A DNA stretch of 64,000 bases from an uncultured Psychrobacter sp. (GCF_947495825.1 NZ_CANMAH010000002.1:124001-188000), one strand, 5' to 3'. Positions 52,629 to 62,971 are shown, counted from the stretch's first letter. Made by a program: numbers and translations. Notes: generated by a model not told the origin, from the sequence alone.

Positions 52629-55448
52629 ATGACCGAATCTATCGACTATAAAGACACACTAAATCTTGCTGACACGCCTTTTGCCATGCGTGCAAATCTT
52701 GCCAAACGTGAGCCTAATTGGCTTGCAGAATGGGAAGCTGACGATGTATACGGTAAAATCCGTCAAGCACGTACAGGCGCAACCAAATATATTTTGCATG
52801 ATGGCCCTCCATACGCAAACGGACAGATTCATTTAGGTCATGCAGTCAATAAAGTGCTTAAAGACATCATCGTCAAGTCAAAAACACTATCAGGCTTTGA
52901 TGCGCCTTATGTGCCCGGTTGGGACTGTCACGGTCTGCCTATTGAGCAAAAGGTTGAAGCCAAGGTCGGTAAAGTCGGAAAAAAAGTCACTGCTACTGAA
53001 TTTCGTGGTCTTTGTCGTGAGTACGCAAGCACTCAGATTGAATTGCAAAAAGCGGACTTTAAGCGTCTAGGGGTGTTTGGTGATTGGGACAATCCTTATC
53101 TCACCATGAACTTTGCGCAGGAAGCCAACATCGTACGCGCCTTAGCCAAAATCTATGACAACGGTCATGTGACTCGCGGTATGAAGCCTGTGAACTGGTG
53201 CTTGGATTGTAGCTCTGCTCTAGCTGAAGCCGAAGTTGAATATCAAGATAAAGTCTCTGACGCTATCTATGTCAGCTTTGATGTACTTGATACCGAAAAG
53301 GTTGTGACATTAAGTGAAATTGATGGCAGCATCAAAGCCGTTATTTGGACCACGACGCCTTGGACATTGCCTGCTAACCAAGCGATTTCGGTACATCCTG
53401 AACATAACTATAGTGTAGTCGCAACTGACAAAGGCAACTTCCTATTAGCGACTGACCTTGTTGAAACGGCATTAACCGAGCTGAAACTCAGTGATGAAGG
53501 CGTATTGGCTACCGTATCAGGGCGCGAGCTTGAAGGCTTGCGAGCTCAGCATCCATTGATTGCAGATCGTCAAGTGCCATTTATCTTAGGCGATCATGTG
53601 ACTACTGATAGCGGTACGGGTCTGGTACACACTGCCCCCGGTCATGGTCTTGACGATTATATCGTGGGTCTTAAGTATAATCTGCCAGTCGAAAATCCAG
53701 TGGGCGGAACGGGCGTCTATCTAGACAGCGCGGCAGTATTTGCCGGCGAGCACATCTATAAAGCCAATCCAAAGATCATTGCTACTTTGCATGAAAATGG
53801 CCACCTCGTTAGCCATACCAAGATTGAACACAGTTACCCGCATTGCTGGCGCCACAAGTCGCCCATTATTTTCCGTGCAACACCGCAGTGGTTTATCAAT
53901 ATGGAAACCAAAGGTCTGCGCGAACGTGCTCTAAAAGACATACCAACCGTTAAATGGACACCAGCTTGGGGTCAAAATCGCATTGAATCTATGATGACAG
54001 GTCGTCCTGACTGGTGTATTTCACGTCAGCGTACTTGGGGTGTACCGATTGCCTTTTTCACTCATAAAGAAACAGGCGAGCTGCATCCAAAGACGCTTGA
54101 GCTGATGGAGATGGCCGCACAAAACATCGCCAAAGGTGGCGTTGAAGCATGGTTTGATGCCAGCTGTGAAGACTATCTAGGCGATGAAGCTGCTGATTAT
54201 GACAAGTCTACTGACACCTTAGACGTTTGGTTTGACTCAGGGACGACGCATTTTGCGGTACTTGAACAACGTGACGAGCTGACCAACCCTGCTGATATGT
54301 ATTTAGAAGGCTCTGACCAACATCGCGGTTGGTTCCAGACTTCACTGCTTACGTCTGAGGCGATGTATGAGCGTCCACCGTTTAAGCAAGTATTGACCCA
54401 CGGCTTTGTCGTTGATGAAAACGGCCGCAAGATGAGTAAGTCACTTGGCAATATCATCACGCCGCAAGATGAGATTAATAAAACGGGCGCGGATATGCTG
54501 CGTTTGTGGATCGCCTCTAGCGACTATCGTTATGAGATGAGCGCAGGTAAGACGGTGTTTAAAGGCGCAATCGATATGTATCGCCGCATCCGTAACACCT
54601 TGCGTTTTTTGCTTGCCAATACTGATGACTTTAATCCTCAGACCAATAGCATCGCGATGGATGAGCTGGTCAGCCTCGATAAATTTATCATTAAGCGTAC
54701 GCAAGCAGTACAAGCACAAATTGTCAGTGCTTATGATGCCATGGACTTTCACCAAGTCACCCAGCATATCGCCGCGTTTTGTTCGCAAGACTTGGGCAGC
54801 TTTTATTTAGATATTATCAAAGACCGCCAGTACACGACTCAAACTGATGGACAGCCGCGCCGCTCTGCTCAAACGGCTATTTATCATATTGCTCATGCAC
54901 TCATTCGCTGGATTACGCCGATTTTGTCATTTACTGCACAAGAGGCTTGGGAAGTATTGCAAGGTAAAAACGGACAAGACGCCGGCTATGTGTTTACCCA
55001 AGAGTGGTACGAGTTCCCAGAATTTGAGCTCAGTGCTATCAGTAGTGAGGACTGGCAACGTATCATGCAAGCCAAAGACATGGTCAATAAAAACATCGAG
55101 ACCGCACGCGGTGATAAGATTATTAACGCTAATTTGTCCGCTGATGTCACTTTGTATGCTGATGGCGCGATGCATGAGAGCCTAGCAAAACTTGGTGAAG
55201 AGCTACGGTTTGTCTTGATTACTAGTAAAGCGACCTTAGCACCACTAGCTAAAGCGCCTAACGAGGTTAAGCAAACAGAAGACAGCTCAGCCGACTTGGC
55301 TGTAAATGTGAGCGCTGCCACTGGCACGAAATGTGTGCGCTGCTGGCATATCCGTGATGACATCGGTACAGATCCAGCACACCCTGAGTTATGTGCGCGC
55401 TGCGTAACCAACGTCGTAGGCGATGGCGAGGTGCGTCACTATGCCTAA
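52629..55448 (+). CDS. ileS: Isoleucyl-tRNA synthetase
   Basis: IleS charges tRNA-Ile. The 939-residue class I synthetase has the HIGH-type motif in [15 protein letters not shown] (near residue 60), the editing domain with [16 protein letters not shown] and the KMSKS motif in [10 protein letters not shown] (near residue 600). The C-terminal zinc finger CVRCWHI and CARCVTN ends the protein, typical of the bacterial IleS type 1. The gene overlaps lspA by 8 nt, giving translational coupling, a conserved arrangement in Gram-negative bacteria. Confidence 0.98.
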   Translation: MTESIDYKDTLNLADTPFAMRANLAKREPNWLAEWEADDVYGKIRQARTGATKYILHDGPPYANGQIHLGHAVNKVLKDIIVKSKTLSGFDAPYVPGWDCHGLPIEQKVEAKVGKVGKKVTATEFRGLCREYASTQIELQKADFKRLGVFGDWDNPYLTMNFAQEANIVRALAKIYDNGHVTRGMKPVNWCLDCSSALAEAEVEYQDKVSDAIYVSFDVLDTEKVVTLSEIDGSIKAVIWTTTPWTLPANQAISVHPEHNYSVVATDKGNFLLATDLVETALTELKLSDEGVLATVSGRELEGLRAQHPLIADRQVPFILGDHVTTDSGTGLVHTAPGHGLDDYIVGLKYNLPVENPVGGTGVYLDSAAVFAGEHIYKANPKIIATLHENGHLVSHTKIEHSYPHCWRHKSPIIFRATPQWFINMETKGLRERALKDIPTVKWTPAWGQNRIESMMTGRPDWCISRQRTWGVPIAFFTHKETGELHPKTLELMEMAAQNIAKGGVEAWFDASCEDYLGDEAADYDKSTDTLDVWFDSGTTHFAVLEQRDELTNPADMYLEGSDQHRGWFQTSLLTSEAMYERPPFKQVLTHGFVVDENGRKMSKSLGNIITPQDEINKTGADMLRLWIASSDYRYEMSAGKTVFKGAIDMYRRIRNTLRFLLANTDDFNPQTNSIAMDELVSLDKFIIKRTQAVQAQIVSAYDAMDFHQVTQHIAAFCSQDLGSFYLDIIKDRQYTTQTDGQPRRSAQTAIYHIAHALIRWITPILSFTAQEAWEVLQGKNGQDAGYVFTQEWYEFPEFELSAISSEDWQRIMQAKDMVNKNIETARGDKIINANLSADVTLYADGAMHESLAKLGEELRFVLITSKATLAPLAKAPNEVKQTEDSSADLAVNVSAATGTKCVRCWHIRDDIGTDPAHPELCARCVTNVVGDGEVRHYA

Positions 55449-56067
55449 CCCAACGGACTCAACTGAAAACCAGTCGCCGCAGGTTGAGGCCGACGGCTCG
55501 CCCAAACCTGCTCACGCGACCACGGGTAGTTCATCAACGCCCAAAGGACGCTTGACTAAAACACCAAAAGTTATCGCTAATGGCAGTCGTGCCTTTATGT
55601 GGTATTTGCTGTCGCTTGCTGTGCTTGTCGTTGATCAATGGACAAAATGGCTGGCTGAAACCAAGCTGACTTTCCATGAGCCAGTACCCGTTATTGAGCC
55701 GTTTCTTAATTGGACCTTAGCGTACAATTATGGCGCTGCTTTTAGCTTTTTAGCTGATGCAGGCGGTTGGCAAAAGTGGTTTTTTGCCGGCCTTGCTCTA
55801 ATCATGTCGCTGTTTTTAATCAGCTATCTGATAAAAGCACCACGGCAAGCCAAGCTGCTATCGATAGGCCTTGCGCTGGTACTCGGCGGTGCGGTTGGTA
55901 ATCTGATTGATCGCTTGCTACATGGTCATGTGATTGACTTTATCCATGTGCATAATGCGGATGTTTGGCATTATCCGATATTTAACATTGCTGATATGGG
56001 TATCAGTATTGGTGTAGCGATGATTGTCATTGATATGCTTTTTTTAGAAAAGAAGCGTGAAGTTTAG
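55441..56067 (+). CDS. lspA: Lipoprotein signal peptidase II
   Basis: LspA cleaves the signal peptide of lipidated prolipoproteins at the inner membrane, needed for the lipoproteins in this window. The ATG 55441 overlaps the end of ileS. The 208-residue protein has four hydrophobic segments and the catalytic aspartates D157 ([18 protein letters not shown]) and D185 ([11 protein letters not shown]). Compared with usual LspA (160-170 residues) it has a polar N-terminal extension of about 45 residues rich in Thr, Ser, Pro and Lys on the cytoplasmic side. A terminator follows. Confidence 0.97.
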   Translation: MPNPTDSTENQSPQVEADGSPKPAHATTGSSSTPKGRLTKTPKVIANGSRAFMWYLLSLAVLVVDQWTKWLAETKLTFHEPVPVIEPFLNWTLAYNYGAAFSFLADAGGWQKWFFAGLALIMSLFLISYLIKAPRQAKLLSIGLALVLGGAVGNLIDRLLHGHVIDFIHVHNADVWHYPIFNIADMGISIGVAMIVIDMLFLEKKREV

Positions 56068-56100
56068 CAATTATAATCGTAGATAGTTTTTAGATTTGGC

Positions 56101-56136
56101 AGGTGGGTTTACGAATACGTAACCCACCTTTTCTTT
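56101..56136 (+). terminator. Terminator of ileS-lspA
   Basis: AGGTGGGTTTACG (56101-56113) pairs with CGTAACCCACCT (56118-56129) with one bulged T and a 4-nt loop, followed by TTTCTTTT. Confidence 0.88.
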
Positions 56137-56194
56137 TACCTGTTATTCTTAATAAATTAACGTGTTGGAGCTGCTCTTGCTATACGCTATTATT

Positions 56195-56806
56195 TCACCT
56201 CCCATGAAACTTCTCACGCTTTGATAACTTCTTAAGATAAGCCTTAACATGCTCAGGCAATTCAACTCCTAACATTCTTACCCACGAAAACAGCTGCTGA
56301 TAATAAATATCTGCCAGCGTAAAGCTATCCCCTGCTATATATTCTTGGCTCTCTAACCAACTGCATGCAATCGGTAGCGCATTTTGGATACATTTCATGC
56401 AGTTCTCAGCCGTACCCTCAGGCCAGCTCTCAAAGTTTTGTAGTACTTTGATTTTGGTCAGTATCCATAGATAACTTTCCATCTCAATCATGCCAAATGA
56501 GATGACTTGACGCAGTTTATAGTTTTTCTCCGCGTAATTCTCATCATCGTGACTTGGCGTGAGTGGTTTATCAGGATGTAAGTCGTTTAGATATTCAATG
56601 ATAGCCAAGGATTCTGTAAATACTTTGCCGTTATGGGTTAATGCTGGGATTTTCCCAAAGGGATTAATCGCCAAAAACTCAGGACTTCTTTGCTCGTTTT
56701 TTTTAGCGTCTATCTCTTTGACTTCGTAATCTAGGTCAAGCTCGGTTAGTGCCCAAATCACAGTCTCTGCTCGACTTGGCTGGGTATATTTGTATAGAGT
56801 AATCAT
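56195..56806 (-). CDS. Glutathione S-transferase family protein
   Basis: The 203-residue protein has a thioredoxin-like N-domain (MITLYKYTQPSRAETVIWAL) with the cis-Pro motif FGKIPAL and the Glu-Ser pair TESLAI for glutathione binding. The helical C-domain keeps YIAGDSFTLADIYY. It resembles the Nu/Beta-like GSTs rather than the protein at 47101-47694, so these are distant paralogues. A microsatellite lies upstream at 56843-56880. The substrate is unknown. Confidence 0.9.
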   Translation of the reverse strand: MITLYKYTQPSRAETVIWALTELDLDYEVKEIDAKKNEQRSPEFLAINPFGKIPALTHNGKVFTESLAIIEYLNDLHPDKPLTPSHDDENYAEKNYKLRQVISFGMIEMESYLWILTKIKVLQNFESWPEGTAENCMKCIQNALPIACSWLESQEYIAGDSFTLADIYYQQLFSWVRMLGVELPEHVKAYLKKLSKREKFHGR

Positions 56807-56842
56807 TATTATTCACCTTGCTATGATTAAAGTCCATTTACC

Positions 56843-56880
56843 TGTTTGACTGTTTGACTGTTTGACTGTTTGGTTGTTTA
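56843..56880. repeat. 8-bp tandem repeat (TGTTTGAC) upstream of a GST gene
   Basis: TGTTTGAC occurs three times in perfect register (56843-56866), then TGTTTGGT and a partial TGTTTA. It lies about 40-75 bp before the minus-strand ATG at 56806. A related TGTTTGACTGTTTG tract occurs at 49151-49164. Confidence 0.88.
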
Positions 56881-57006
56881 TAGTTCTATAAAATTGCACT
56901 GATAAAACACAACTTATTATAACCATATAACATATAAGCTAATGATGACAATCATTTAGAATAAGGAATAAAAGACGATTATTAAATCATTAAAAAGGTA
57001 ACTACA

Positions 57007-57657
57007 ATGACAAAGCCAAACATTAAAACAAAACCTGACTCTCAAAAAAGCCCTATCTTTGAAAAACCTAACTCTGAGAAAACAGTCTTCGCGGCTAACC
57101 ACTCTAGCACTCAGCATACTAATGACAACGCTGTCACTCTATCCGTGCGACAGGCAGACATTACTACTTTAGACGTAGATGCTATTGTTAATGCTGCCAA
57201 CTCGAGCTTACTGGGTGGTGGCGGTGTCGATGGTGCAATTCATCGGGCAGCGGGACCTAAGCTGCTTGAGTATTGCCGTACATTAAATGGCTGCCAGACT
57301 GGCGATGCCAAAATCAGTCCAGCATTTGACTTGCCCTCCCAGTATGTGATTCATACTGTAGGCCCTGTTTGGCATGGCGGTCGTAGTAATGAACAAGCAC
57401 TACTTGCCAGTTGTTATCGAAAATCTTTAGAACTGGCAACTCAAAAAGGTCTCACCAGTATTGCCTTTCCATCTATTAGTACAGGCGTCTACGGTTACCC
57501 TATTGATAAGGCAGCTAAAGTTGCAATCGATACAGTCACAGAGTATGTGCAAAACGGTTTAGAACAAATGGATGATTTTTCAATTTATGAAGTGATCTTT
57601 TGCTGTTTTTCGGCCTCAGATGCAGCCATTTATGAGCAAGTACTGGCGCAAATTTAA
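57007..57657 (+). CDS. Macrodomain protein (O-acetyl-ADP-ribose deacetylase-like)
   Basis: Macrodomains bind or hydrolyse ADP-ribose derivatives. In the 216-residue protein residues 1-40 are a polar leader. The macrodomain (about 42-216) shows [20 protein letters not shown] with [36 protein letters not shown] and the loop [12 protein letters not shown]. These motifs match YmdB-type O-acetyl-ADP-ribose deacetylases. No ADP-ribosyltransferase (DarT-like toxin) is adjacent, so an antitoxin role is not supported. AAGGTAACTACA precedes ATG 57007. Confidence 0.92.
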   Translation: MTKPNIKTKPDSQKSPIFEKPNSEKTVFAANHSSTQHTNDNAVTLSVRQADITTLDVDAIVNAANSSLLGGGGVDGAIHRAAGPKLLEYCRTLNGCQTGDAKISPAFDLPSQYVIHTVGPVWHGGRSNEQALLASCYRKSLELATQKGLTSIAFPSISTGVYGYPIDKAAKVAIDTVTEYVQNGLEQMDDFSIYEVIFCCFSASDAAIYEQVLAQI

Positions 57658-57666
57658 TTCAACGCT

Positions 57667-58326
57667 TTATACTAATTCGCTTAAAAACTCTAAGCCGCCG
57701 CCCACTATGATAAAGAGTAATCCTGCTAAGTTGATAATGACCGTCAAATAGTAAGTCATACGAAATTCAGGCTTTTGTGATTTGTGGCGTAAATAAGTCT
57801 GTGCGACCATCGCTCCGACCCAGCCACCAAGCATGCTAAGTAGGTGCAGTGTTGATTCAGGCGTACGCCAATCGCCACTTTGGGCAGCGGCTTTATCTTT
57901 GGCATACATCATATAAGTGATAAATCCTAGTGCGGCGTACCAAGCAACCACCAGCCAACTTATTTCACTGGTCAACGCAAGTAATATAAGCACGCCATAA
58001 AAGCCAACACCAAGGAACAAACGTTTTTTTTGACCATCCTCAAACTCAGCTTGCGCCGTGCGCTGTTGATTACGTTTACGGATTTGACTGTTTTTCTTCG
58101 CCATTTGTTGTTGTACATATTCAAGCTCTTGTACTTGTCTTGCCTGCATACGACCTTTGTTATCTTGCCCAAGCGTAAAGATGACAGACTCACCAATCTT
58201 GGGACGACGCTGTGCTTTAAATTCACTGATATGAAAAAACAATGACTCACCGCTTAGGGTTTCGATAAAACCAAAACCCTTATCGTCTTGCCATTTTTTA
58301 ATCGTGCCCTGTTGTCTATCTGTCAT
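57667..58326 (-). CDS. Cold-shock domain fused to DUF1294 membrane domain
   Basis: Residues 1-70 are a CspA-type cold-shock domain. RNP-1-like KGFGFIET and a degenerate RNP-2 LFFHISEF are visible, so nucleic-acid binding is likely. Residues 115-219 are a DUF1294 domain with three or four membrane segments and the typical YAKDKAAA, RTPESTLHLLSMLGGWVGA and RHKSQKPEF motifs. A Lys/Gln/Arg-rich linker (about 72-108) joins the two parts. Such fusions are widespread in Gammaproteobacteria and of unknown function. It is convergent with the macrodomain gene with only 9 bp between stops. Confidence 0.93.
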   Translation of the reverse strand: MTDRQQGTIKKWQDDKGFGFIETLSGESLFFHISEFKAQRRPKIGESVIFTLGQDNKGRMQARQVQELEYVQQQMAKKNSQIRKRNQQRTAQAEFEDGQKKRLFLGVGFYGVLILLALTSEISWLVVAWYAALGFITYMMYAKDKAAAQSGDWRTPESTLHLLSMLGGWVGAMVAQTYLRHKSQKPEFRMTYYLTVIINLAGLLFIIVGGGLEFLSELV

Positions 58327-58476
58327 CTTTTTGGCCTATACCTTAAACAGTCAAATATTGTACACTATTTAGGTTACATTATTAACGCTTACATTAATGG
58401 TTAATTGTCTTATCATTTCTTACACTATATGCATTATATAACCCCTGATTATTTTAACGACTAATGGTTTTTGACT

Positions 58477-58974
58477 ATGACTGACTCCCAATTTATCAAT
58501 CCAAATGAAGACACACGTATTACCTACGGCAGCCTTGTTAGGCTTCATTTTGAAGTGTCTCTAGAGAACGGTACCATCGTTGATTCAACCTTCCACCGTG
58601 ACTCACCTGTTAAGCTCACGATTGGTGATGAGAGTCTGTTACCAGGGTTTGAGCAGGTACTCATGAACCTGCGTGCTGGCGACACGCGCTCAGCTCATCT
58701 TGACCCTGAGCAGGCTTTTGGTGAATGGAATCCTGAAAATATACAGCATTTTAGTCGTGCTCAGTTCGCTTTAGTCACCGACAATCCAGAAGTTGGCATG
58801 TTGGTCGAATTTGAAGACAAAGGCAAAAACACCTTACCTGGTACGATCAGCGCCATCAACGACGATGAGATAGAGGTGGATTTTAATCATCCTCTAGCTG
58901 GACAGTCCGTGCTATTTAAAGTCAAAGTCTTTAAAGTTACCCCTCCTGGGGTGACTGGCGTCCAGCTAATGTAA
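58477..58974 (+). CDS. FKBP-type peptidyl-prolyl isomerase (SlpA/FkpB-like)
   Basis: The 165-residue protein has the SlyD/FkpB fold. The FKBP core shows YGSLVRLHFEVSLENGTIVDS, LLPGFEQVLMNLRAGDTR and the later VDFNHPLAGQSVLFKVKV; the inserted flap IF domain (about residues 70-125) provides chaperone activity. There is no His-rich tail, so it is FkpB-like rather than SlyD-like. The ATG 58477 is preferred to the TTG at 58471. Unlike E. coli fkpB it is not next to lspA-ispH; lspA is about 2.4 kb upstream with three other genes between. Confidence 0.92.
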   Translation: MTDSQFINPNEDTRITYGSLVRLHFEVSLENGTIVDSTFHRDSPVKLTIGDESLLPGFEQVLMNLRAGDTRSAHLDPEQAFGEWNPENIQHFSRAQFALVTDNPEVGMLVEFEDKGKNTLPGTISAINDDEIEVDFNHPLAGQSVLFKVKVFKVTPPGVTGVQLM

Positions 58975-59024
58975 TGCTTAAACGTACTATAGACAACAAA
59001 AACAATCTTCAAAAGGACATTTAT

Positions 59025-60065
59025 ATGCAATATCAGACGCTTCCGCAAATCGATGAACAAGTCTCCAAAATCTGTCTAGGTACGATGACATGGGGCCAAC
59101 AGAACACCGAAACTGAAGCACATGCGCAAATGGATATGGCGCTCAGCGAAGGGGTGAATTTTTGGGATACGGCTGAGATGTATCCATCGCCGCCAGACAA
59201 AGACAAGCAAGGTGATACAGAGCGTTACGTAGGTACATGGTTTAACAAGACCAAACAGCGTGACAAGGTTATACTTGCCAGCAAAATGTCACCGATGAGC
59301 TTTTTACGCGATGGCCAGACGCGTTTTAACGCTGAGCAAATTAGTAGCGCAATTGATAGTAATCTTGAGCGTCTACAAACGGATTATATCGACATCTACC
59401 AATTACATTGGCCTGAACGCCAATCCAACTATTTTGGAAAACGTGGTTATACTGAAGATATGGCCGCACAGCCATTAGAAGACTTAACACCATTTCTAGA
59501 AACCATCACAGCTTTAAACGATGAAATTAAAAAAGGCCGTATTCGCGCTTATGGTCTATCGAATGATACTGCTTGGGGTCTGATGCGCTATTTGTGGGAA
59601 GCGGATAAACATGGTTTAAAGGCACCGATTACGGTACAAAACCCGTACAGCTTACTCAACCGCTTATATGAAGTAGGAATGGCAGAGATTGCACATCGCT
59701 CAAACGTCGGTCTACTCGCCTACTCTCCACTTGGTTTTGGCGTCCTATCCGGTAAGTATTTAGATGGTAAACGTCCAGAGGGCGCACGCCTGACGAAATA
59801 TGATCGTTTTGAGCGTTACGTCAATGAGCAAGCTAAAGAAGCAACTGCTCAGTACGCTAAGATAGCCGCAGATGCAGGCTTAGATATGGCGCAGATGGCA
59901 CTAGCCTTTGTCAATTCACGCTCATTTGTCACTAGTAATATCATCGGAGCCACCAATCTTGAGCAGCTAAAGTCAAATATTGACAGTATTCATCTAACCT
60001 TAACCACTGATGTACTAGACGCCATAGAAGCGGTACACACACGCCAGCCTAATCCGTCTCCATAA
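59025..60065 (+). CDS. NADP(H)-dependent aldo/keto reductase (Tas-like)
   Basis: The ATG 59025 is preceded by AAAGGA and starts the family sequence MQYQTLPQIDEQVSKICLGT; the ATG at 58974 that touches the upstream stop is a less likely start. The 346-residue AKR has the catalytic Asp/Tyr pair in FWDTAEMYPSP, Lys in VILASKMSP and His in IYQLHWPER, and the NADP-loop residues near ATNLEQLKSNIDSIHL. It resembles E. coli Tas. The substrate is unknown. It may be co-transcribed with the FKBP gene, 50 bp upstream. Confidence 0.9.
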   Translation: MQYQTLPQIDEQVSKICLGTMTWGQQNTETEAHAQMDMALSEGVNFWDTAEMYPSPPDKDKQGDTERYVGTWFNKTKQRDKVILASKMSPMSFLRDGQTRFNAEQISSAIDSNLERLQTDYIDIYQLHWPERQSNYFGKRGYTEDMAAQPLEDLTPFLETITALNDEIKKGRIRAYGLSNDTAWGLMRYLWEADKHGLKAPITVQNPYSLLNRLYEVGMAEIAHRSNVGLLAYSPLGFGVLSGKYLDGKRPEGARLTKYDRFERYVNEQAKEATAQYAKIAADAGLDMAQMALAFVNSRSFVTSNIIGATNLEQLKSNIDSIHLTLTTDVLDAIEAVHTRQPNPSP

Positions 60066-60119
60066 ACCGCTTATACTAGTATTTACACTACTAATATGAT
60101 GTTATCTATTGCTGACATC

Positions 60120-60163
60120 AAAAGGCGCAAATCGCTATAATGATAGCGATTTGCGCCTTTTTT
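60120..60163 (+). terminator. Strong terminator of the FKBP-aldo/keto reductase unit
   Basis: The arms at 60121-60138 and 60143-60160 form a perfect 18-bp stem with an AATG loop (start AAAGGCGCAAATCG), followed by TTT. It lies before the plsC stop and may act in both directions. Confidence 0.93.
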
Positions 60164-60197
60164 ATATGCTCTTACTCTCAATGTTAAGTGTGAAGTC

Positions 60198-60998
60198 TTA
60201 GGCGGCAGGTGACGTACTAAGTACTCTTGAGTGCAATTCAGCCAACCCCTCTTGCATACGTTTTTGTAGCTCGTTGGTCAGCTCACTCTTACTACGGCCA
60301 CTTGGGTCTAACGGTTCAAGTGGTAGTACATAAGCGGTCACGTTTTTACTATCAAGGACACGTTTGATACTGTCTTTCATCGTAAGCTTGCCATAATAAG
60401 GCAATGCTTCACTTAAGGTGCCATCTTGATTAGCATAGCATAGTACGAGCGGTTGAATCGGTACATCGGCATCGATTGCTGCTTGTAATAAAGTACCATG
60501 AATACGCTTCACTTTTTTGCCATCAGTGGTGGTCGCTTCAGGGAAGAATATAACTGAAAAACCTTCATTTAAAAAACTGGCGATTTGTGTGGTCACTGAG
60601 CCTACGTCGCCAGAGCCGCGTTTGATAAATACTGTACCTGCCGCGTGGACAAGCTTACCAAAAATGGGCCAATCGCCAATCTCGGCCTTTGACAAAAAGA
60701 AAGCGGGGCTGACAGTACCAACTACAGGAATATCCATCCACGAAACATGGTTAGATACCCATAGCCCATGATACTGCGGCACAGGCTCGACTTGGACAAT
60801 CTTGACACCAAAAGAGCTTGCCATTTTGCGACAAAAAGTCTGAATATAACGTGGTAGCGTCTCACGTGGTGGTTCACGAAAAGCACCAATACGCTGTGCT
60901 GTGCGCATACCGCCCGCGATAGTCGTCGTCATGCCAGCTATTTTTTTGCCGCGGCCCACTTGCTTTCTGAGCGAAAACTTCGATTTAGATTGGCTCAT
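60198..60998 (-). CDS. plsC: 1-acyl-sn-glycerol-3-phosphate acyltransferase
   Basis: PlsC-type enzymes add the second acyl chain in phosphatidic acid synthesis. The 266-residue protein has the acyltransferase block I NHVSWMD (HX4D), block II-like FIKRGSGDVGSV and block III FFPEATTTDG (the FPEGT motif changed to FPEAT). The last block PIQPLVLCY is present. A short basic N-terminus (SKSKFSLRKQVGRGKK) suits a peripheral inner-membrane protein. Lysophospholipid acyltransferases of the ornithine-lipid type (OlsA) are possible alternatives because no olsB is seen. Confidence 0.88.
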   Translation of the reverse strand: MSQSKSKFSLRKQVGRGKKIAGMTTTIAGGMRTAQRIGAFREPPRETLPRYIQTFCRKMASSFGVKIVQVEPVPQYHGLWVSNHVSWMDIPVVGTVSPAFFLSKAEIGDWPIFGKLVHAAGTVFIKRGSGDVGSVTTQIASFLNEGFSVIFFPEATTTDGKKVKRIHGTLLQAAIDADVPIQPLVLCYANQDGTLSEALPYYGKLTMKDSIKRVLDSKNVTAYVLPLEPLDPSGRSKSELTNELQKRMQEGLAELHSRVLSTSPAA

Positions 60999-61489
60999 CT
61001 GTGCCCCTCATGATTAGATAACGGTTTGAACAATTATCTGAATAAACTCATAATTAGATAAATTAAAATTTTGATTCAGCCTAAAGATTAATATTCTTAT
61101 CTTGATAAACTTAAGCCAAAAAACGAGGTAAGTATAACAAAGTTTTGTGAGTCAGTGATAATTTGTTCACTCAGTTTCCTTATGCCCTTAGTCTCCATTA
61201 TCGTCAGTCTCCTTACACTGCTTTAAAGCAAGCGCGTTTCTTCTTTTCTTAAAATGTAGTACCGTTTTATCAGCAGTTTTTACCTCTATTAATAAAAAAT
61301 TTAAAACAACAATATTACTTGTAACAAGTCGTACTAAAAGCGCTGTAACATAAAAACATCGCTAATTATCTTTATACGCTTTAATATCAAGACATCAGGC
61401 CATATATAGGCTTTAACTGAACGCTGCTTACATGCTATATTTTTATAAAATAGTAGCGATTTATTTACTCTATTTATAGGTGAGAATTT
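60999..61489. other. 491-bp divergent intergenic region between plsC and hflX
   Basis: No gene is seen. The hfq gene often found before hflX in other gammaproteobacteria is absent from this spacer. It is AT-rich, with no strong hairpin or repeat that I could recognise. The hflX ribosome site (AGGTGAG) ends it at 61478-61484. Confidence 0.5.
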
Positions 61490-62938
61490 TTGGAATATTT
61501 TGAAAGACACTCAGGTGGCGAACGCGCCATTATCGTACATTTAGACATTCGTCAAATCCAAGATCCTGATGATCTAAGTGAATTTGAGTTGTTGGCAGAT
61601 TCGGCAGGGGCTGATCGTCTGGCACTAGTCACTGGGTCACGTTCAAGACCCGATGCCAAATATTTTGTTGGCAGTGGTAAAGCTGAAGAAATCGCTGAAC
61701 TGGTTCGTGAACATGATGCCGATATTGTCTTGTTTAATCACAGCTTATCGCCCTCACAAGAGCGTAATATCGAAACCTTAGTAAAATGCCGCGTACTTGA
61801 TCGCACCGGTTTAATTTTAGATATTTTTGCTCAGCGTGCACGTACTTATGAAGGTAAGCTGCAAGTAGAGCTTGCGCAGCTAAATCATTTGTCTACTCGC
61901 TTGGTACGCGGTTGGACGCATTTGGAGCGCCAAAAAGGTGGTATTGGTCTGCGTGGTCCCGGTGAGACTCAGCTTGAGACTGATCGCCGCTTGTTACAGA
62001 CGCGCGTCAATCAGCTGAAAAACAAGCTTGATAAAGTAAAGCAAACTCGAGCTCAAGGTCGAGCCAAACGTCAAAAGTCAGATGTACCTACCATCTCTTT
62101 GGTCGGCTATACCAATGCGGGTAAGTCGACCTTGTTTAACCGTTTGGTTGATGAAAACATCTATGCAGCAGATCAGCTGTTTGCAACCTTAGACCCTACG
62201 CTACGCCGCTTAGACTGGCAAGGTGTTGGTCGAGTTGTGCTTGTTGATACTGTAGGTTTCGTTCGTCATCTGCCGCATGAGTTGGTAGAGTCGTTTCATG
62301 CAACCTTAGAGGAGACATTAGAAGCTGATTTATTGTTACATGTTATTGATTCATCTAGTGAAGATATGCATGAGCAAATCCAAGCGGTTAAAGATGTCTT
62401 GGCTGAGATTGATAACGATGTCCCCGTACTCAATGTTTATAACAAAATCGATATAACCGGTGAGCCTGCGCATATAGGCTACGCAACTGAAGGTAAACCC
62501 AACCGCGTCTATGTGTCTTCAAAAGATAACTTAGGTATGGAAGAGTTGACACTTGCTGTGCAGCAATTATTGACGGGCACATTGACGACGTTTGACTTGA
62601 CGCTTCCTTATGATGCCGGTCAGCTCAAAAACACGCTTTATGAGTTGGGGGTTATTCAAGCAGAAAGCTACGATGAGACAGGACACGAATGCCTAACCAT
62701 TCGTCTGCCAAGTGACAGGCTCAAGCAAATACTAGGGCAAGCAAACTTATCACCACTGGATGTCTTACCATTAGCGCAGGCAACTCTATTAATGCCTACA
62801 CTTGAACCATTTGAACAGGCTATTAGCTCTGAGCAGGCGGCAGGTGATGGTGACAATAGTTTTAAAAATACGGATAGCCAAGAGGCTCATGAGCCTGTTA
62901 ATATTGATGATGCACCAGCTACCGATTCATCTTCTTAA
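61490..62938 (+). CDS. hflX: GTPase HflX
   Basis: HflX is a ribosome-associated GTPase that splits stalled 70S ribosomes under heat or antibiotic stress. The start is TTG 61490 with AGGTGAG at 61478-61484. In the 482-residue protein the N-terminal HflX domain shows SRSRPDAKYFVGSGKAEEIAE and FNHSLSPSQERN, then IGLRGPGETQLETDRR. The GTPase domain has G1 GYTNAGKSTLFNRL (near residue 205), G3 VDTVGFVRHLP and G4 NKID. A C-terminal Asp/Ser-rich tail of about 45 residues extends beyond the usual end. Its operon position after hfq is not kept. Confidence 0.96.
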   Translation: MEYFERHSGGERAIIVHLDIRQIQDPDDLSEFELLADSAGADRLALVTGSRSRPDAKYFVGSGKAEEIAELVREHDADIVLFNHSLSPSQERNIETLVKCRVLDRTGLILDIFAQRARTYEGKLQVELAQLNHLSTRLVRGWTHLERQKGGIGLRGPGETQLETDRRLLQTRVNQLKNKLDKVKQTRAQGRAKRQKSDVPTISLVGYTNAGKSTLFNRLVDENIYAADQLFATLDPTLRRLDWQGVGRVVLVDTVGFVRHLPHELVESFHATLEETLEADLLLHVIDSSSEDMHEQIQAVKDVLAEIDNDVPVLNVYNKIDITGEPAHIGYATEGKPNRVYVSSKDNLGMEELTLAVQQLLTGTLTTFDLTLPYDAGQLKNTLYELGVIQAESYDETGHECLTIRLPSDRLKQILGQANLSPLDVLPLAQATLLMPTLEPFEQAISSEQAAGDGDNSFKNTDSQEAHEPVNIDDAPATDSSS

Positions 62939-62971
62939 TAAGCCAAATGAAATCTATAATTTTAGTCTAAA

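Noticed and set aside
57007..57657. Macrodomain protein as a DarG-like antitoxin.
   Set aside because: No DarT-like ADP-ribosyltransferase is adjacent, and the sequence matches stand-alone YmdB-type proteins.
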